Below, one piece after another: positions 62,859-64,000 of a stretch of DNA of 64,000 bases. Under the pieces are notes generated by a model. The model was not told where the DNA came from and searched no databases. It saw only the letters and a program-made list of their open reading frames with translations. Source of the DNA: Rugosimonospora acidiphila. Lineage in GTDB: Bacteria; Actinomycetota; Actinomycetes; Mycobacteriales; Micromonosporaceae. Within the stretch, counting starts at the first letter, position 1. Every line of letters starts with the position of its first letter. A program made the translations under genes and the position numbers. Where the stretch lies: contig NZ_BAABJQ010000008.1 in NCBI RefSeq assembly GCF_039543385.1, positions 62,001 to 126,000 on the forward strand. The letters are read 5' to 3'.

Positions 62859-62965
62859 GATATGTCAGCTAAGACTATCGGTGAAGTAGGAGTTCCCGGT
62901 TTTCCCGGTGCCTAACGCGGCCTCTGGAGCACGCGCTGATTCGTTGGCGGACAGCACCGGCGAGG

Positions 62966-63511
62966 TCACTTGGCGGGCGCCCAGAGCGCGTCCGCGAGCG
63001 CGGATGCGTGGTCGGCCGCCCACTGCGCGGCGAGCCGTTTCGGATCGGTGAGCGCCGGCTCGAGCACCGCCAGTGCCGGCGCCGGTACCGTCGCGCCCAA
63101 CTCGGCCAGCAACGCCTCCAGGGCGGCCACGACGGCTTGCCGGTGCGGTTCCGCGGCGGCGATCGCGACCGGTACGGCGACGACGCCGGCCAACTCCCGG
63201 TGTGCGTACTGGTCCAGAAAGACCTTCAGCAGGCCGGTGTATGTCCCCTTGTAGGTGGGGGTCGCGACGACGAGCAGCCGGGCCTGCCTGACCAGGGCGT
63301 GTGGGTCGTCAACGGAGGCGGATGGTTGGGCCGGCCCGGGGCCGAACGAGACGGCCGAGATCTCGGCCAGCTCAAGCACCCGGACGCCGTCCAGCGTGGG
63401 TCCGGCCGCCGCGGCCACGGCCGTCACGGCGGTGGCGGCGGCCGCTTCGGCCAGGATCCGGGTCCGCGACCCGGGGCGTGGGTTGCCGATCAGTGCGACG
63501 ACATCCGACAT
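62966..63511 (-). CDS. NADPH-dependent FMN reductase (SsuE/MsuE-like)
   Basis: Protein of 181 residues with the flavodoxin-like fold of the FMN_red family. The phosphate loop is ALIGNPRPGSRTRILAEA (residues 6-23). VVATPTYKGTYTGLLKVFLD (about 80-99) is the SsuE-type signature, including the inserted residue region between YKG and TYTG. It would supply reduced FMN to a partner monooxygenase, as in alkanesulfonate or sulfone use. The neighbouring flavin-reductase-type gene at the window edge reads in the same direction, fitting a flavin-dependent oxygenase operon continuing beyond the window. Confidence 0.87.
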   Translation of the reverse strand: MSDVVALIGNPRPGSRTRILAEAAAATAVTAVAAAAGPTLDGVRVLELAEISAVSFGPGPAQPSASVDDPHALVRQARLLVVATPTYKGTYTGLLKVFLDQYAHRELAGVVAVPVAIAAAEPHRQAVVAALEALLAELGATVPAPALAVLEPALTDPKRLAAQWAADHASALADALWAPAK

Positions 63512-63592
63512 GCGAGCTCCTTGAGGTGCATCAGGTCAGTGGACTGTGCGGAAGCCGGCTCCGATGGGCCATGACGGTCCCGGCCGGCCGGG

Positions 63593-64000
63593 CTACGCGG
63601 CACACCGGACGTCCGCCGGTTCGAGTCGCCGGAACTGGCTGGCGTGGAAGATCAGCGGGACGACGTCCGGATCGGCTTGCAGGTCGTGGACGCGGAGCAG
63701 GACGATGTCGTGGTCGCCGGCCGTCACGTGCCGGTCGATGCCGCAGGTCAGCCACGCGCTGGCGCCGTCGAGCAGGACGGCTCCGTCGGTGGTGGCGTGC
63801 CAGGGCAGCGCGGCGAACCGGTCGCCGGGGGCGCTGAGCTGCCGGCACGCGCGTTCCTGCTGGGCGGCGAGCACGCTGACGCCCAGCCGGGCGGCCTGGC
63901 GCAGCAGCGGCCAGGTGGTGGAGGTGTGCGCCACGCAGATGGACACGATCGGTGGGGCCAGGGACACGGCGGTGAACGAGCTGGCGGCCAGGCCGACCGG
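63593..64000 (-). CDS. Flavin reductase-family protein, 5' end outside window
   Basis: The minus-strand frame is open at the window edge. It begins with VGLAASSFTAVSLAPPIVSI, the FMN-binding GLTVSSFTSVSLDPPLVSF motif of HpaC-like split-barrel reductases, so only about 20-40 N-terminal residues are missing. Then VSVLAAQQERACRQLSA, DRFAALPW and AGDHDIVLLRV (the GDHxI motif) complete the fold to residue 136 of the visible part. It would reduce FMN or FAD with NAD(P)H for a two-component monooxygenase; with the FMN reductase next door one of the two may have another role. Confidence 0.85.
   Translation of the reverse strand, partial: PVGLAASSFTAVSLAPPIVSICVAHTSTTWPLLRQAARLGVSVLAAQQERACRQLSAPGDRFAALPWHATTDGAVLLDGASAWLTCGIDRHVTAGDHDIVLLRVHDLQADPDVVPLIFHASQFRRLEPADVRCAA

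Overview
The window looks like a piece of the chromosome of a soil actinomycete. It is very GC-rich, and GTG and TTG starts are frequent. Several exported proteins carry Tat-like or Sec signals. Homologues of typically actinobacterial proteins occur, including an Rv1355c-like fusion, CBM2 and ricin-lectin secreted enzymes, and HxlR and TetR regulators. I cannot name the genus. I saw no tRNA, rRNA, CRISPR array or prophage.

Layout. (1) 0-12 kb: a truncated MFS pump, two divergent small GNAT acetyltransferases, a GH65-like glycosidase, two decayed genes, a three-domain GNAT-like/ThiF/nitroreductase protein, a TnpB remnant, an HpcH/HpaI aldolase and a sulfotransferase. (2) 12-40 kb: secreted and surface functions. 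These are a sedolisin, two paralogous Asp-box repeat proteins sharing an upstream motif, a CBM2-propeller protein, a clan-A glycosidase with a ricin lectin, and a GH54 arabinofuranosidase with a ricin lectin. Among them lie MntP, a complete branched-chain amino-acid-type ABC transporter (its second permease fused to an ATPase), and a redox block of transmembrane flavoreductase, FMN-binding protein, response regulator, sensor kinase and DUF2231 protein. (3) 40-54 kb: an oxidoreductase and detoxification region. A Tat-exported FAD oxidase is followed by four short-chain dehydrogenases, three TetR regulators, one HxlR regulator, a tautomerase-SnoaL fusion, a patatin, a LinB-like haloalkane dehalogenase and an enoyl-CoA hydratase. 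Each regulator has its own recognisable palindromic or repeated site next to the genes it probably controls. (4) 54-64 kb: a phospholipase D-like protein, an FAD/NAD(P)-binding protein, a GntR regulator beside wrecked M14 peptidase and ABC permease genes, a cysteine-dioxygenase-like cupin, a GH4 glycosidase with a PfkB kinase, and two flavin-reductase-type proteins, the last cut by the window edge.

The window is unusually rich in gene remnants: about seventeen truncated or frameshifted fragments lie between intact genes. They include flavin monooxygenases, an acyl-AMP ligase, an enoyl-CoA hydratase, a P-type ATPase tail, a TetR head, a haloalkane-dehalogenase scrap, an M14 peptidase/permease chimera, a muconolactone isomerase and transposase pieces. 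Some are clear local duplicates of intact genes here. This suggests a recombining accessory region, perhaps a chromosome arm, where catabolic cassettes are gained, copied and eroded. The best candidates for new biology are the ThiF-nitroreductase fusion, the repeated regulator/SDR pairs with distinct operators (one operator occurs three times and also reaches the dehalogenase), and the two-component-linked flavin electron-transfer block. All functions are inferred from sequence alone.
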